Assembly: GCA_016710095.1 (NCBI GenBank)
Contig: JADJLL010000007.1
Span: 124,001-188,000 of the forward strand
DNA length: 64,000 nucleotides
Direction: 5' to 3'
Origin: Candidatus Eiseniibacteriota bacterium
GTDB lineage: Bacteria > Eisenbacteria > RBG-16-71-46
Numbering within the stretch: the stretch's first letter is position 1; every line of letters starts with the position of its first letter. Shown here piece after piece: positions 47,466 through 59,245 of this stretch. A program made the translations under genes and the position numbers. The notes under the pieces are model-generated. The model did not search any database and had not been told where the DNA came from. It saw nothing but the letters and a program-made list of their open reading frames with translations.

Positions 47466-48662
47466 TCAGCCCCGGCCGGTCACGCGCAGCACTTCGGCCA
47501 CGTCCTTGTCGCCGCGTCCCGAGAGGTTCACGAGCACGCGCGCGTTCGGCCCGAGCTTCTTGCCCTCACGCAGCGTCCACGCGAGCGCGTGCGAGGATTC
47601 GAGCGCGGGCAGGATGCCCTCGAGGCGCGAGAGCGTCTCGAACGCGGCGAGCGCCTCTTCGTCCGTCGCGTGTGAGTACTCCGCGAGGCCCTGGTCGTTC
47701 AGCCACGCGTGCTCGGGCCCCAGGGCCGGATAGTCGAGTCCGGCGGACACCGAGTGCGTCTCGCGCACCATGCCGTTCTCGTCCTGGAGGATCAGCGTGC
47801 GCGTGCCGTGCAGCACGCCGACCGAATGCTCGGGCACGCGCGCGGCGTGCTTGCCGCTCGCGATGCCGTGGCCCGCGGCTTCGACGCCGACCTTGCGCAC
47901 CGAAGCGTCGCCGAGGAACGCGTGGAAGAGCCCGATCGCGTTGCTGCCGCCACCGACGCACGCGACGAGCACGTCGGGCAGGCCGCCCGCGAGCGCGTCG
48001 AACTGCGCGCGCGCCTCGATGCCGATCACGCGGTGGAAGTCGCGCACCATGACCGGGAACGGATGCGGTCCGAGCACCGAGCCGAGAATGTAGTGCGTGT
48101 CGCGCACGCGCGTGACCCAGTCGCGCAGCGCTTCGTTCACGGCGTCCTTGAGCGTGCGCGAGCCCGAGTCGACTTCGCGCACCTCGGCGCCCAGCAGCCG
48201 CATGCGCTCGACGTTCAGCTTCTGGCGGCGCGCGTCCTCGCTGCCCATGTACACGACGCACTCGAGCCCGAAGCGCGCGGCGGCCGCCGCGGTCGCGACG
48301 CCGTGCTGGCCCGCGCCCGTCTCGGCGATCACGCGCGGCTTGCCCATGCGCTTGGTCAGCAGGCACTGGCCGATCGTGTTGTTGATCTTGTGCGCGCCCG
48401 TGTGGAGCAGGTCCTCGCGCTTGAGGAACACGCGGCAGCCCGCGGCCTCGGAGAAGCGCTTCGCCTCGATCACCGGCGTCGGACGGCCCGCGAAGTCGCG
48501 CAGCGTCTCGTGCAGGTCGCGCTGGAACTCGGCGTCGCCCTGCGCGCGGACGTATTCGCGCTCGAGTTCTTCCAGCGCGTGGATCAGCGTTTCGGGGACG
48601 AACTTGCCGCCGTAGGGGCCAAAGTGGCCGCCGGCATCAGGACTACTGACGGATGCGCTCAT
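47466..48662 (-). CDS. trpB: Tryptophan synthase beta subunit
   Basis: A 398-residue PLP enzyme converting indole and serine to tryptophan. The Schiff-base Lys92 is in HTGAHKINN, and the GGGSNAIG phosphate loop is present. It is the conventional TrpB1 type. ATG 48662 shares one base with the trpF stop (TGATG). It is the last gene of the trp cluster, with no trpA after it; the next gene is the disrupted VOC gene. TrpA must be elsewhere, or tryptophan synthase works alone here. Confidence 0.96.
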   Translation of the reverse strand: MSASVSSPDAGGHFGPYGGKFVPETLIHALEELEREYVRAQGDAEFQRDLHETLRDFAGRPTPVIEAKRFSEAAGCRVFLKREDLLHTGAHKINNTIGQCLLTKRMGKPRVIAETGAGQHGVATAAAAARFGLECVVYMGSEDARRQKLNVERMRLLGAEVREVDSGSRTLKDAVNEALRDWVTRVRDTHYILGSVLGPHPFPVMVRDFHRVIGIEARAQFDALAGGLPDVLVACVGGGSNAIGLFHAFLGDASVRKVGVEAAGHGIASGKHAARVPEHSVGVLHGTRTLILQDENGMVRETHSVSAGLDYPALGPEHAWLNDQGLAEYSHATDEEALAAFETLSRLEGILPALESSHALAWTLREGKKLGPNARVLVNLSGRGDKDVAEVLRVTGRG

Positions 48663-50112
48663 CACTCTCCCTCACCGCGGCGACGAAGCGCCGCACGCGT
48701 GTCGGGGTCCTTGATGCCGGGGCAGATCTCGAGGCGGGACGATGCGTCCACGCCGAACGGCCGCAGCCCCGGCGATCGCGGCGGCGACGTTGTCGGGGTC
48801 GAGCCCGCCCGCGAGCAGAACGGCCGCTCGCCGCAGAGCACTGCGCGCCGCGTTCCCACGGGAAAGGTCTGGCCCGTGCCGCCGTCCATGCCGGCCTTCG
48901 CGGTGTCGAGAAGCACGAGGTGCGGCGTGGGCGGCAACTCGCCGTGCAGCGCGCCGTCCTCCGAAACTCCGAGCCCGAACGCGCACGGCAGCGGGAAGTC
49001 CGCGGGCCAGTCCGCCGGTGAGACTCGGTGCAGCTGGATGCGCGAGGCGCCCGCGGTCCGGGCGAGCGCGAGCGCTTCGTCCGGCGGTCACGCGCCAGCA
49101 CCGCCACGCCCACCGCGCCGGGCAACGCGGCGACGATCTCCCCCGCGGCGGCCGGATCGATCCCGCGCGGGCTCGACGCCTTCACGATGAAACCGAGCCA
49201 GTCGGCGCCGCACTCGAGCGCCCACGCGGCGTCCTCGCGGCGCGTGAGGCCGCACACCTTCACGATCGTGCGGCGCGCGCTCGGGGACACGTGGGCGCGG
49301 CTCACGCGCCGCGAGCGGGCCGCGCCGAGCGCCGCGAGCGTGGCCGCGGGATCGGCGCTAGTCATGAACACCTCGCCCATCAGCACCGCGTCGCAGCACG
49401 TCTCGCGCAAGCGCGTGAGGTCTTCGGGGCGCGACAGGCCGCTCTCGGCGACCGCGACGACGTGTTCCGGCAATCGCGGCAGGAGCCGGATGCTCGTCTC
49501 GAGGCTCACTTCGAACGTGCGCAGCGAGCGGTTGTTGATACCGACGATCGCGGCGCCCGCGCGCAGCGCCGGGCCCAGCTCTTCCTCGTCGTGGATCTCG
49601 ACGAGCGTGTCGAGCCCGAGCAGCCGCGCCTCGCCGATGAAGCGCGCCATCTCGGCCTCCGACAGCAGCGCGGCGAGCAGCAGCACGGCGTCCGCGCCAC
49701 GGGCCGCGGCGTCGACGATCTGGTACGAGTCGACGACGAAGTCCTTCATGAGCAGCGGCAGCTTCACGTGCGGGCGCACGTCGTTCATCCACTTCGGGTC
49801 GCCGAGGAAGTGATCGACCTCGGTGACGAGCGACACGGCGGCGGCGCCGTTCGCTTCGTACAGCTTGGCGGACGCGATCGGGTCCACGTGCTCGTTGAGC
49901 AGTCCCTTGGAAGGCGAAGCGCGCTTCACCTCGCAGAGCATCTTGATCGCGCCGGCCTCTCCCCCGCGCCGCAGCGCGCGTTCGAGGCGTCCCGCGGGTT
50001 CCGTGCGCACGATGCGGTTGCGGAGCACGTGCGCGGGCACGGCCTCGCTCATCTCCGCGACCCTGCGGCGGCGGTCGGCGACGATGCGCGCGAGGAAGTC
50101 CACGCCGCTCAC
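48643..50112 (-). CDS. trpC: Indole-3-glycerol-phosphate synthase, TrpC-TrpF fusion frame
   Basis: The first about 270 residues are TrpC: CEVKRASPSKG (catalytic Lys and Glu), LLMKDFVVDSYQI, LVEIHDEEE, GINNRSLRTFEV and VAESGLSRPEDL. The enzyme closes the indole ring of tryptophan. The frame runs without a stop into TrpF, as in the E. coli TrpCF fusion. It then leaves TrpF at about 49083 and continues as an Arg/Ser-rich shadow to 48643. GTG 50112 overlaps the stop of the RDD gene by four bases. TrpC itself looks intact. Confidence 0.9.
   Translation of the reverse strand: MSGVDFLARIVADRRRRVAEMSEAVPAHVLRNRIVRTEPAGRLERALRRGGEAGAIKMLCEVKRASPSKGLLNEHVDPIASAKLYEANGAAAVSLVTEVDHFLGDPKWMNDVRPHVKLPLLMKDFVVDSYQIVDAAARGADAVLLLAALLSEAEMARFIGEARLLGLDTLVEIHDEEELGPALRAGAAIVGINNRSLRTFEVSLETSIRLLPRLPEHVVAVAESGLSRPEDLTRLRETCCDAVLMGEVFMTSADPAATLAALGAARSRRVSRAHVSPSARRTIVKVCGLTRREDAAWALECGADWLGFIVKASSPRGIDPAAAGEIVAALPGAVGVAVLARDRRTKRSRSPGPRAPRASSCTESHRRTGPRTSRCRARSGSEFRRTARCTASCRPRRTSCFSTPRRPAWTAARARPFPWERGAQCSAASGRSARGRARPRQRRRRDRRGCGRSAWTHRPASRSAPASRTPTRVRRFVAAVRESDERIRQ
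48662..49281 (-). pseudogene. trpF: Phosphoribosylanthranilate isomerase region, frameshifted
   Basis: The TrpF domain follows TrpC in the same frame. It opens with IVKVCGLTRREDAAWALECG, where the catalytic Cys lies in KVCG. At about 49083 the frame shifts; DEALALARTAGASRIQLHRVS continues one frame over with LVLLDTAKAGMDGGTGQTF (catalytic Asp). Shifts at about 48820 and 48760 bring in VLLAGGLDPDNVAAAIAG and FGVDASSRLEICPGIKD. The natural stop is TGA 48664-48662. Three single-base errors restore a complete, conserved enzyme, so sequencing error is the simpler reading. Confidence 0.8.
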
Positions 50113-50843
50113 GACGCCACCACCATGCGCGCGTCACCGGTTTCGCGGTCGCGCTCGGGCGCCTGACGGAGCACGAGGCAGCCGCAGATCATGTCGTGCA
50201 GCGTCTGGCGCTTGCCGTTCCACAACTGCAGCAGGTAGCCGACGCCGCAGAGCAGCGTCGAGAGCACCTTGGCGAACTGGCGTGCGAGCGCGCGGCCGAA
50301 GCCGATGCGGCGGCCGTGCGAGTCGGTGACCGCGAGCCCCATCATTTGCTGGCCGAGCGAGCCCTGCGCGCCCGACGCTTCGAGCGTCGCGCAATAGACC
50401 ACGGCGAGCGCGAGGCCGCAGGCCTCGGCGGTGAGCGCCGTCTTGTCACCCCACTCGTCGTCGTACGAGAGCACCGGCAGGCCGAGCAGCACGCGCAGGA
50501 TCGCCTGCGGGAAGAAGAGCAGCATGCCGTCGAGAAGCATGGCGACGAGACGCCGCCAGAAGCCCGCGTACGGAAGCGCCGGTTCGGGCGTGCGCGCGTA
50601 CGTCGGTGCCGCGTATGCCGGAGGCGCCGGTGCTTCGACCGGCGGCGAAAAAGGCAGTGGCGGAGGAGGCATCGTCGCGCCGTATGCCGGCGCCGCGGCG
50701 GGCTCGGCGTGCGTCTCCGCGAGCGCGATCGGTTCGCTCACGGCGAGCGGCGCCGCGGGTTCCGGCGTGCCCAGCGTGGCGCCGCAACCCGCGCAGAAGC
50801 GATCGGCCTCGGAGGCCTGCCGCCCGCAGCGATCGCAATGCAT
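50109..50843 (-). CDS. RDD-family membrane protein with N-terminal zinc ribbon
   Basis: A 244-residue protein. A CxxC-x10-CxxC zinc ribbon (CDRCG...CAGCG) is at residues 3-21, followed by a Pro/Ala-rich linker (about 25-90). The RDD domain has three hydrophobic segments: WRRLVAMLLDGMLLFFPQAIL (Arg-Asp pair), LALAVVYCATL and the GQQMMGLAV motif typical of RDD. The family role is unknown. It sits inside the trp operon between trpD and trpC with a 4-nt overlap to trpC, so it is co-transcribed, but it has no known link to tryptophan. ATG 50843 is unambiguous. Confidence 0.85.
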   Translation of the reverse strand: MHCDRCGRQASEADRFCAGCGATLGTPEPAAPLAVSEPIALAETHAEPAAAPAYGATMPPPPLPFSPPVEAPAPPAYAAPTYARTPEPALPYAGFWRRLVAMLLDGMLLFFPQAILRVLLGLPVLSYDDEWGDKTALTAEACGLALAVVYCATLEASGAQGSLGQQMMGLAVTDSHGRRIGFGRALARQFAKVLSTLLCGVGYLLQLWNGKRQTLHDMICGCLVLRQAPERDRETGDARMVVAS

Positions 50844-50857
50844 GTCCGCTCTCCCGC

Positions 50858-51861
50858 TCAGCCGCGGAACGCGGCCATGTCGGCCAGCTTGCGCGAGGCG
50901 TCCCCACTGTCGATCGCCTGCTTCGCGCGCTCGATGCCGGAGGCGAGATCGGGCGTGGTCCCGGCCACGACGAGCGCGGCGGCGGTGTTGAGCACGACGA
51001 TGTCGCGGCCCGGGCCGGTCTCGCCCTGGAGGATCGCGCGCGTGCGCGCCGCGTTCTCGGAGGCGCTGCCACCCGCGACACCCGAACGATCGGTGTGCGC
51101 GAGCCCGTACGCGGCCGGATCGACTTCGTATTCGGTGATCTTGCCGTCGTTCAGTTCGGCGACGTGGTTCTTCGCGAACACCGTCAGTTCGTCCATGCCG
51201 TCGCGGCCGTGGACGACCATCGCGCGCTCGCTGCCGAGCGACTGCAGCACTTCGGCGATCGGGCGCACGAGCGTGTCGGAGTACACGCCGAGCAGCTGGC
51301 GCGTGGCGCCGGCCGGGTTCGTGAGCGGGCCGAGCACGTTGAAGACCGTGCGGACGCCGAGCTCGCGGCGCGGGCCGACGGCGTGACGCAGCGCGCCGTG
51401 GTAGTTCGGCGCGAACAGGAACGTGATGCCGAGGATGTCGAGCGAACGCGCGGCGTCCACGGGCGTCAGGTCGATGCCGACGCCGAGCGACTCGAGCACG
51501 TCGGCGCTGCCGGTGCGGCTCGAGACGGCGCGGTTGCCGTGCTTGGCGACCGCGACGCCGCACGAGGCGACGACGATCGCGACGGTCGTCGAGATGTTGA
51601 TCGTGCCGGCGTTGTCACCGCCGGTGCCGCAGGTGTCGAGCAGCGGCGCACGCCGCGCGTGCAGCGGCGGCACGCGCTGGCGCATCGCCTCGGCGAAGCC
51701 GCCGATCTCGTCCGTGGTCTCGCCCTTCATGCGCAGCGCGACGGCGAGCCCGGCGATCTGGGAAGGCGTGGCCTCTCCCGCGAGCACCTGCTCCATCGTG
51801 GCGCGCGCGAGTTCGCGCGAGAGATTCTCGTGAGCGACGGCACGGGCGATGGCGGACTGGA

Positions 51862-51865
<4 letters not shown>
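50858..51865 (-). CDS. trpD: Anthranilate phosphoribosyltransferase
   Basis: A 335-residue class III-type transferase using PRPP and anthranilate. The glycine-rich GTGGDNAGTINIST motif binds PRPP, and KHGNRAVSSRTGSADVLE carries the conserved Arg and Ser. NVLGPLTNPA and VHGRDGMDE are family motifs. GTG 51865 is used because GAGGAG lies about 9 nt upstream and because it overlaps the trpG stop by four bases. It is followed after 14 nt by the RDD gene. Confidence 0.96.
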
Positions 51866-52448
<583 letters not shown>

Positions 52449-52452
<4 letters not shown>

Positions 52453-53915
52453 CGCGCACCCCGCTCGGCCCGCTGCACCGCCAGCCACAGCGCGCGGCCC
52501 TTGTTCATGGTTTCGTCCCACTCGTGCTCGGGCTGCGAGTCCGCCACGATGCCGGCGCCCACGCCCCAGTACGCCTTGCCGTTCGCGTACACGAGCGTGC
52601 GGATGGCGATCGCGAGATCGAGGTTGCCGTGATAGTCGAAGTGCCCGACGGCGCCGGCGTAGATGCCGCGGCGCACGGGCTCGAGCGACTCGATGATCTC
52701 CATCGCGCGCACCTTGGGCGCGCCCGACAGCGTGCCGGCCGGGAACGTCGCGCGCACGGCGTCGATCGGGGCGAGTTCGCCCTTCACGCGTCCGCGCACG
52801 TTGCTGACCAGATGCATGACCTGCGAGTAGCGCTCGATCTTCATGTACTCGTTCGTCTCGACCGTGCCGTATTCGGCGACGCGGCCGACGTCGTTGCGGC
52901 CGAGGTCCACGAGCATGACGTGCTCGGCGCGTTCCTTCTCGTTCGCGAGCAGCTCTTCCTCGAGCGCGCGGTCCTCGTCGGCCGTGCGGCCGCGCGGGCG
53001 CGTGCCGGCGATCGGGCGCACTTCGATGGTCGTGTCCGTGCGGCGCACGAGCACTTCGGGCGAGCTGCCGACGATCGAGAAATCGCCGACGCGGAGGAAG
53101 TACATGTACGGCGACGGGTTCGTCACGCGCAGCGCGCGGTAACCCTCGAACGCGGGCTGCGACACGTCGGCGCTCATGCGGTGGCTGAGCACGACCTGGA
53201 AGATGTCGCCGGCGCGGATGTGTTCCTTGGCGGTCTCGACGGCCGCCATGAACTTCTCCTTCGACACGCTGGAGACCGGTTCGCTCGCCTCGCCCCACGC
53301 CGGCGGCTCGATCCACGAGAGCGGCTTGCGCAGGCGCTCGACCTCGGCGTTCAGTCGGCCGACGGCCGCGTCGTACGCGGCGTTCGGGTCGTCTCCCCCG
53401 CGCGCGTGCGTCACGACCTTCATGGTGTGCGTGAGGTTGTCGAACACGCTCACGACGTCACCGAAGAGGAAGATCGCGTCCGGGACCTGGAGCTCGTCCT
53501 TCGCCTGGGTGGGCAGCTTCTCGAACCAGCGCACGGCGTCGTACGAGAGGTAGCCCACGGCGCCGCCGCAGAAGCGCGGCAGGCCGGGCAGCGCGACCGC
53601 CTGATGCTCGCGCAGAAGCGCGGCGAGTTCCTCGAGCGGGTGCTTCGTGCCCTTGATGGTCTTGCCGTCGCGATGGATCTCGCACGTTTCGCCGCGCGCG
53701 GTGAAGACGAGCGACGGGCGGCTGCCGAGCAGCGAATAGCGCCCCCACTTCTCGCCGCCTTCGACGCTCTCGAGGAGGAACCCGTAAGGGCCGTCGTCGA
53801 TCTTGCGGAACGCGGAGACGGGCGTGTCGTGGTCGGCGAACACTTCGCGATAGACCGGCACGAGCTTGCCGGTCTTGGCGAGTGCGTGGAACTCGGAGCG
53901 AGTGGGAACGATCAC
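52449..53915 (-). CDS. trpE: Anthranilate synthase component I
   Basis: A 488-residue chorismate-using enzyme giving anthranilate. The motifs are FQVVLSHRM, PIAGTRPRG, EHVMLVDLGRNDVG and FPAGTLSGAPKVRAMEII. The N-terminal feedback site (LLES-type; here GFLLESVEGGEKWGRYSLLG) suggests tryptophan inhibition. GTG 53915 is chosen because it gives this N-terminus and overlaps the recN stop by four bases (GTGA). I see no leader peptide or T-box in the sequence before it, so transcription is presumably from the recN side. Confidence 0.96.
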
Positions 53916-55604
53916 GAATGGCCCTTGCCGGAGGGCGCCGCCAACAACTCGCGCGCCTGCCTTCGGGTGGTGTCCGTCACTCGCTCGCCCGCGAGCATGC
54001 GCGAAAGCTCCTCGACGCGGTCGGCGGCCGAAAGCACCGCCACCCTCGCCGTGGTGCGGCCGCCGGACACCTGCTTGGAAACGGACAGGTGATGGCGCCC
54101 CAACGCCGCGATCATGGGCAGGTGGGTGACACAAATGACCTGGCGGTGCTCGGCGAGGCTCCGGAGGCGTTCCCCCACAGCCTGCGCAACGGCACCGCCG
54201 ATGCCGGAATCTACTTCGTCGAACACGAGAAGGTCAACGCGGTCACGGGTTTGCAGCGCGCACTTGAGTGCGAGCATGACGCGGGACAGCTCGCCCCCCG
54301 AGGCGATCTTCTGGAGCACGCGTGCGGGCTCGCCCGGATTCGCGGTGAAGAGCAGCTGGACGTCGTCGAGGCCGGTCGGCCCGGGCTGGCCCGTGGGCGA
54401 CGGCGCGACCTCGAAGCTGATCCGCGCGTGCGGGAAGCCGAGCGGCTTGAGCTCCTTGCTCAGGCGCGTGGTCCACTGGGTCGCGGCCGCCTTGCGGGCC
54501 GTCGTGAGCGCCTTGCCGGCTGCGAGGCACGCGGCCTCCGCTTTCTCGCGCCGCGCGCGGGCGCGTTCGAGCGCGCCTTCGGAGTCCTCGCCCTCGGCCA
54601 GCTCGGTGCGCAGCTCCTCGCGCCAGGCGAGCAGCTCGGCGACCGGACGGCGGTACTTGCGCGTGAGCCGTGCGTACCGCTCGCGGCGCGCCTCGACCTC
54701 CTCGAGCGCGGCCGGGTCGGCCTCGAGCTTGTCGAGATAGTCGGCCAGCGTGCGCGCGGCCTCGGCCGCGGCGATCGCCGCCTCGTTCACGGCCGCGACG
54801 GTCTCCGGCGAGCGAGCCGTCGAGCGCGGCGGCCTGGTCGAGCGCGTGGCGCGCGGCGCCGAGCGATTCGCCCGCCGCCGACTCGCCCTCGGAGAGCCGC
54901 TCGAGCGCGGCGGAAGCCAGCGCGCGCAGCCGGTCGGCGTGCGCGAGACGCGAGGCCTCCTGCTTCAGCTCTTCTTCCTCGCCCTCGGCGAGCTGCGCGT
55001 CGTCGAGTTCCGCGGCGGCCGCGCTCAGGTAGTCGCGCCGCTCGGCGAACGTCGCGAGTGATTCCTGCAGCCGCGACAGGTCGCCGTCGGCCTCGCGCAG
55101 CGCGGCGAGCGTCTCGCCGTACGCCGCGCGCTGGTCCTCGAGCGCGCCCAGCCGGTCGAGCGTCGCGAGCGCGGCGCCTTCGCGCAGCAGGCTCTGGTGT
55201 TCGTGCTGGCCGTGCAGGTCGAGCAGCCACTCGCCGAGCTTCTTGAGCGAGGCGAGTGTGACGCCGGTTTGGTTGACCGTCGCGCGGCTGCGTCCTTCGG
55301 CGCTCACCTCGCGGCGCACGATGAGCAGCTCGCCGTCGAAGTCCGTGCCCCATTCGTCGAGCAGCGCGGCGACGCGCTTCGCGGTGTCGCCGCTCAGGCG
55401 GAACTCGCCTTCGACGACCGCGGCCTTCGCCCCTTCGCGCACGACATCCGCGTCGGCGCGCGCGCCGACGAGCAGGCCGAGCGACGAGACGACCAGTGAC
55501 TTGCCCGCGCCGGTCTCGCCGGTGACCGCGTGCAGACCGTCGCCGAGCGCGAGTTCGACGCGTTCGGCGAGTGCGAGGTCACGAATGCTCAAACGTTCCA
55601 GCAT
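53912..55604 (-). pseudogene. recN: DNA repair protein RecN, one frameshift
   Basis: An SMC-like ATPase that helps double-strand-break repair. The first frame (ATG 55604) has Walker A GETGAGKSLVV (about 29-39) and QHEHQSLL. It stays in frame through the coiled-coil start to about 54810. One extra base there (GCCGGAGACC) changes frame. The rest carries the second coiled coil, the ABC signature ASGGELSRVMLALK and Walker B VFDEVDSGIGG, ending at TGA 53914-53912. Together about 563 residues, the usual RecN size. The stop overlaps trpE. The intact motifs favour a sequencing error. Confidence 0.85.
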
Positions 55605-55755
55605 GTGCGTTCCCGCTTCCCTTCGGGGCGCGACCGTGTGGGAAGAAAGCCCGCCCCCGGAGGGATGCGAGCGTGCGAGGTGGGCGCAGTCTAGCCCAGA
55701 CCGGTGCGCGCGCGCAGCACGGGAGTGCGCGCCGTGGCGCGTGCACGCGGGTCGT

Positions 55756-58700
55756 TCAGCGCAGCACGACCATGCGCTTCGAGACGCGCCGGCCGCCCGC
55801 CTCGGCTCCGATCAGGTAGAGCCCCGGTGGCAGCGTCGCCGTGTCGAGCGACAAGGTCTCCGTGGCCGCCCGGGCGACACCCGACCAGAGCAGCCGCACC
55901 TGCCGGCCGCTCACGTCGAAGAGCGCGGCACGCGCGGCGCCCGCGCCGGGCCACGTGATGCCCATCTGGACGACGCCGCGCGCGGGATGTCGAGACAGCG
56001 CGATAGCAGGCAGCGTGAGCAGGCCCGACGCATCCGCGATCGCGCTCCCCTGCTGCGCGAGGCGCATGCCACCCGCGATGTCGCGGACCGTGAACTCGAC
56101 GGTCTCGCCCGCGAGCGTGTGGAACTGCTGCGCACGGCGGATCGTGAGATCCATCGTGCACGAGTCGGGCGGTACCCGTAGGCCCAGCGTGGTCGTGAGC
56201 GATCTCAGATCCATGCCGCGCACCCAGCGCGTGGTCAAGTCCACGCCTTCCGTGTCCCACTCGAAGTAGCCGTTGATCGTTCCCGTCGAATCACCGTCCG
56301 TTGCGGTGCCGTCGCCCGGGTCGCCGTCGAAGCTGCAGCGTGAGGGTGCCGGATAGCTCTGGTCGAGCTCGTAGCGATACATGCGCCGTGGGTCCTGCGT
56401 CGGCGACCAGATCGCCGGATAGTTCTCGTTGTGGTGGCGCATCTCCCAGTAGAGCGCGCTCCCCCGGCCCGCTCGCCTGCATGGCTTCCCAGAACGGCGG
56501 GTTCTCCGCCCAACCCATCGTGATGTCGAGCTTGCCCGAATAGAGGTACATCGGTGCGAACGGTCGCTCGGGAGCGTGTTCGGCGAGCCAGCCCGCGTCG
56601 AGCTGCTCGTAGATGTGCCCTCCCTCGCTCGCGGGCAGGTTCGACGCGAGCGTGCCCCACATCGCGTTCGCGAGCCTGCGCAGGCTGCCGTTCCGGATTG
56701 AACCAGCAGGTCGTGTCGGGATCGGTGTCGAACGAGTAGTCCGACTTGCCCACGACGGACATCGTCGCGGCGAATCGGTCACCGAGGTGCGTGCCCATCA
56801 GTACCGAGCCCGCACCGCCCATCGAGTAGCCGAACGCGTACACGCGCGTCGAGTCGATCGGGAACGTGCGCAGCGCCCAGTCGAGCGTGAAGTTCACCCG
56901 GCGCAGCGTGTAGTCCATCACCGTGCCGCTCGTGAGGGCCGGCGTCGCGGTCGACGTGATGTCGTACGTGTCGGCGTAGCCGTACCAGAACGTGTTCTGC
57001 CCGTTCGGCAGCCAGTCGTCGAGCCCGAGCACCCACTCGCCCGGATAGCCCGTGCCGTAGATGCCGTCGAGCAGGCTGCCGCCGCGATAGTGCAGCGGCA
57101 CGAGCAGCGTGGTCTGCGAGAAGGGAATCGCGGGCGGCGACACGACGGCGCAGTCGTAAGCGAGACCGGGACGATTGCCCATCGCCGGCATGAGCGGCGT
57201 GTCGTGATCCGGCACGAACAGCGTCCACACCTCGGCGTGATTTCCGTAATGATCGATGGGGTGCTGGTACACCGGCCGCGGAAGCTGGAGCATTTCGCTC
57301 ACGGATGCGCCCAATGCGTTGGAGCCCGGCGAGACGGTGGTGTTCTCGCCGAAGACGCTGTTCTGCGCGGTGACGGCGTACCAGGCGGCGCCGCTCGCGC
57401 TCGCGGTATGGACGAAGAGCCCTCGCGCCGGATCGAGCGCCGTCGCGAGCGAGTCGATCTTGTAGCCGTACGCGACGCTCAAGCCCTGGGACAGATGGCG
57501 GTCGTACGCGCTCGAATCCCCGACCGAGCCGACGAGCGTGGCCATGGCGAGATCCGCGTTCGTCGCGATCGGCGACGCCGAGCGATAGACGCGGTACTTC
57601 CAGTTGGTTCCCGGCGGGCACGTCCAAGTGAGGAACGTCTGCCCGTCGTGGTGCGTCGCGGCGAGCGAACGCACGGCCGTCGCCGAAGGGCCTGCGGCGC
57701 CGAGCGCCGCCATCGCGACGTCGGTGCCTCGGGTCGCCACCGCGCGTGCGTCTGTCCACGTGACGAACGCGCCGCCGAGGCCGTCGGCGGTGACGCGCGT
57801 CGCGCTGCTCGGCCGCCACGGTGCAGACCGCGGTGCCCGACGCAGCCCACCCACTCGCGGTCGCGCCGCTCGCATCGAGCCGCGTCGCGTAGACGTCGGC
57901 GCCGTCGAGCGCGATGTCGCGCGCGTCGTGCCAGGTGAGGAACAGCCCTCCCGCTCCGTCCGAGGCCAGCGTGGGCGCGATTTGTGCGCCGGCGTGGGGC
58001 GCGGCCGCGACGCCTGCCGCGGGCCAGGGCGCGACCGGTGCGCCGTTCGCTCCGAGATGTTGCGCATACACGGCGGCCGTCCCCGAGCGCGCGTCCTGCC
58101 AGGTGACGTGGACGCCGCCCGCGGAATCCGCGAGCGCGCCGAACCGTCCCTGCTCTCCCGCCGCGCTCGCGACCGCATTGCCGTCGGCGGCCCAGCCACT
58201 CACCGGCGCGCCGGCCGCATCCACGCGGACCGCGCGCAACTGCGTGACGCCGGTGCGGCGATCGCACCAGCGCGATCGCGCCGCCGGAGGCGTCGCTCAC
58301 GAGACGCGGCGCATACTGGTTCCCCGCAGCGGACACGAGCGCGAATCCACCGGCGCTCCAGCCCGAGGCGGGGGTGCCGTCGCTCTTCAGGCGCTGGAGC
58401 CAGACGTCTCCCGTGCCCGCGCGCACGTCCTGCCAGCCGATGTACACGCCGCCCGCGCCGTCGGCCAGCAAGCTCGCCGCCGACGAGTCGCTGAGCGTGG
58501 AAGAGAGCGTCAGGCCGGCCGCGGGCCACGCGGGATCGAGCGTGCCGTTCGCGAGCACGTGCTGCGCGCTCAGCCGCCGTGGCGAGACGCCGAGGTCGGT
58601 CCACGCGACGAACGCGCCGCCCGCCCCGTCGCTCGCGATGGCGGGGTGCAACTGGTCCGCGGGCGCGTTGTTCACGAGCCGACCGTTCGCGGGCCAGCCC

Positions 58701-59140
58701 GAGCCGCGCGTGCCCGAGGGCGTGAAGCGCTCGACGTAGATGTCGAAGCCCGTGCCCGCGTTGCAGCGATTGTCGGACCAGACGCCGAGCACGCCGTTCT
58801 CGTCCGCGAGCAACGAGAGCTCGGTCTTCGAGCACGTGACGAAGGTCATCGATGCGCCGTTGTCGGGCCAGCCCGTCGCGCGTTGCATCGAAGGCGTCAC
58901 ACGTTGCACGTAGATGTCGGTGTTGTAGCCGAGCCGCTGGTCGAGCCAGCCGACGTACACGCCGCCGGCCCCGTCGGGCACGCTCACGGGCGCGAACTGG
59001 TCGAAAGGCGAGACGCATACCGGAATGCCGTCCGCGGCGTGCGCGGCGGACACCGACCCGCTGGCCATCGCGCCTGCGAGGGCCAGCGTGAGGAGCGAGT
59101 TCCGGATCGTCTCGAGCGGTGGGAAGCGGCGCGGGTGCAT
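55756..59140 (-). pseudogene. Large secreted esterase-like protein with propeller repeats and C-terminal sorting domain, frameshifted
   Basis: Five segments in different frames make one protein of about 1,125 residues. ATG 59140 starts a signal peptide (LLTLALAGAMASGSVSAAHA). Residues to about 500 carry repeats such as DGAGGVYVGWLDQR, DGAGGAFVAWTDL and DGAGGLFLTWHDAR. A segment about 500-800 has a fibronectin-like strand and then an alpha/beta-hydrolase region with the nucleophile elbow GYSMGG and MYLYSGKLDITMGW. The tail (RHPARGVVQMGITWPG ... LFDVSGRQVRLL ... KRMVVLR) is FlgD/Por-sorting-like. Shifts lie at about 58265, 57815, 56690 and 56465 (next to a run of five C). Its catalytic set looks intact. 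It is probably an extracellular esterase or peptidase. Confidence 0.75.
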
Positions 59141-59245
59141 GGCGGAACCGGATCGGTCGTGGTGGCGGAGTTCAGGAGAGGCCGAAGGAAAACGATACCG
59201 TTCGCACGGTGCGTGCCGCCAGACCGAAGTTGGCGCCGGGGAGAA

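Noticed and set aside
53912..54100. Trp leader peptide or T-box before trpE
   Set aside because: trpE starts inside the recN stop, leaving no leader space.
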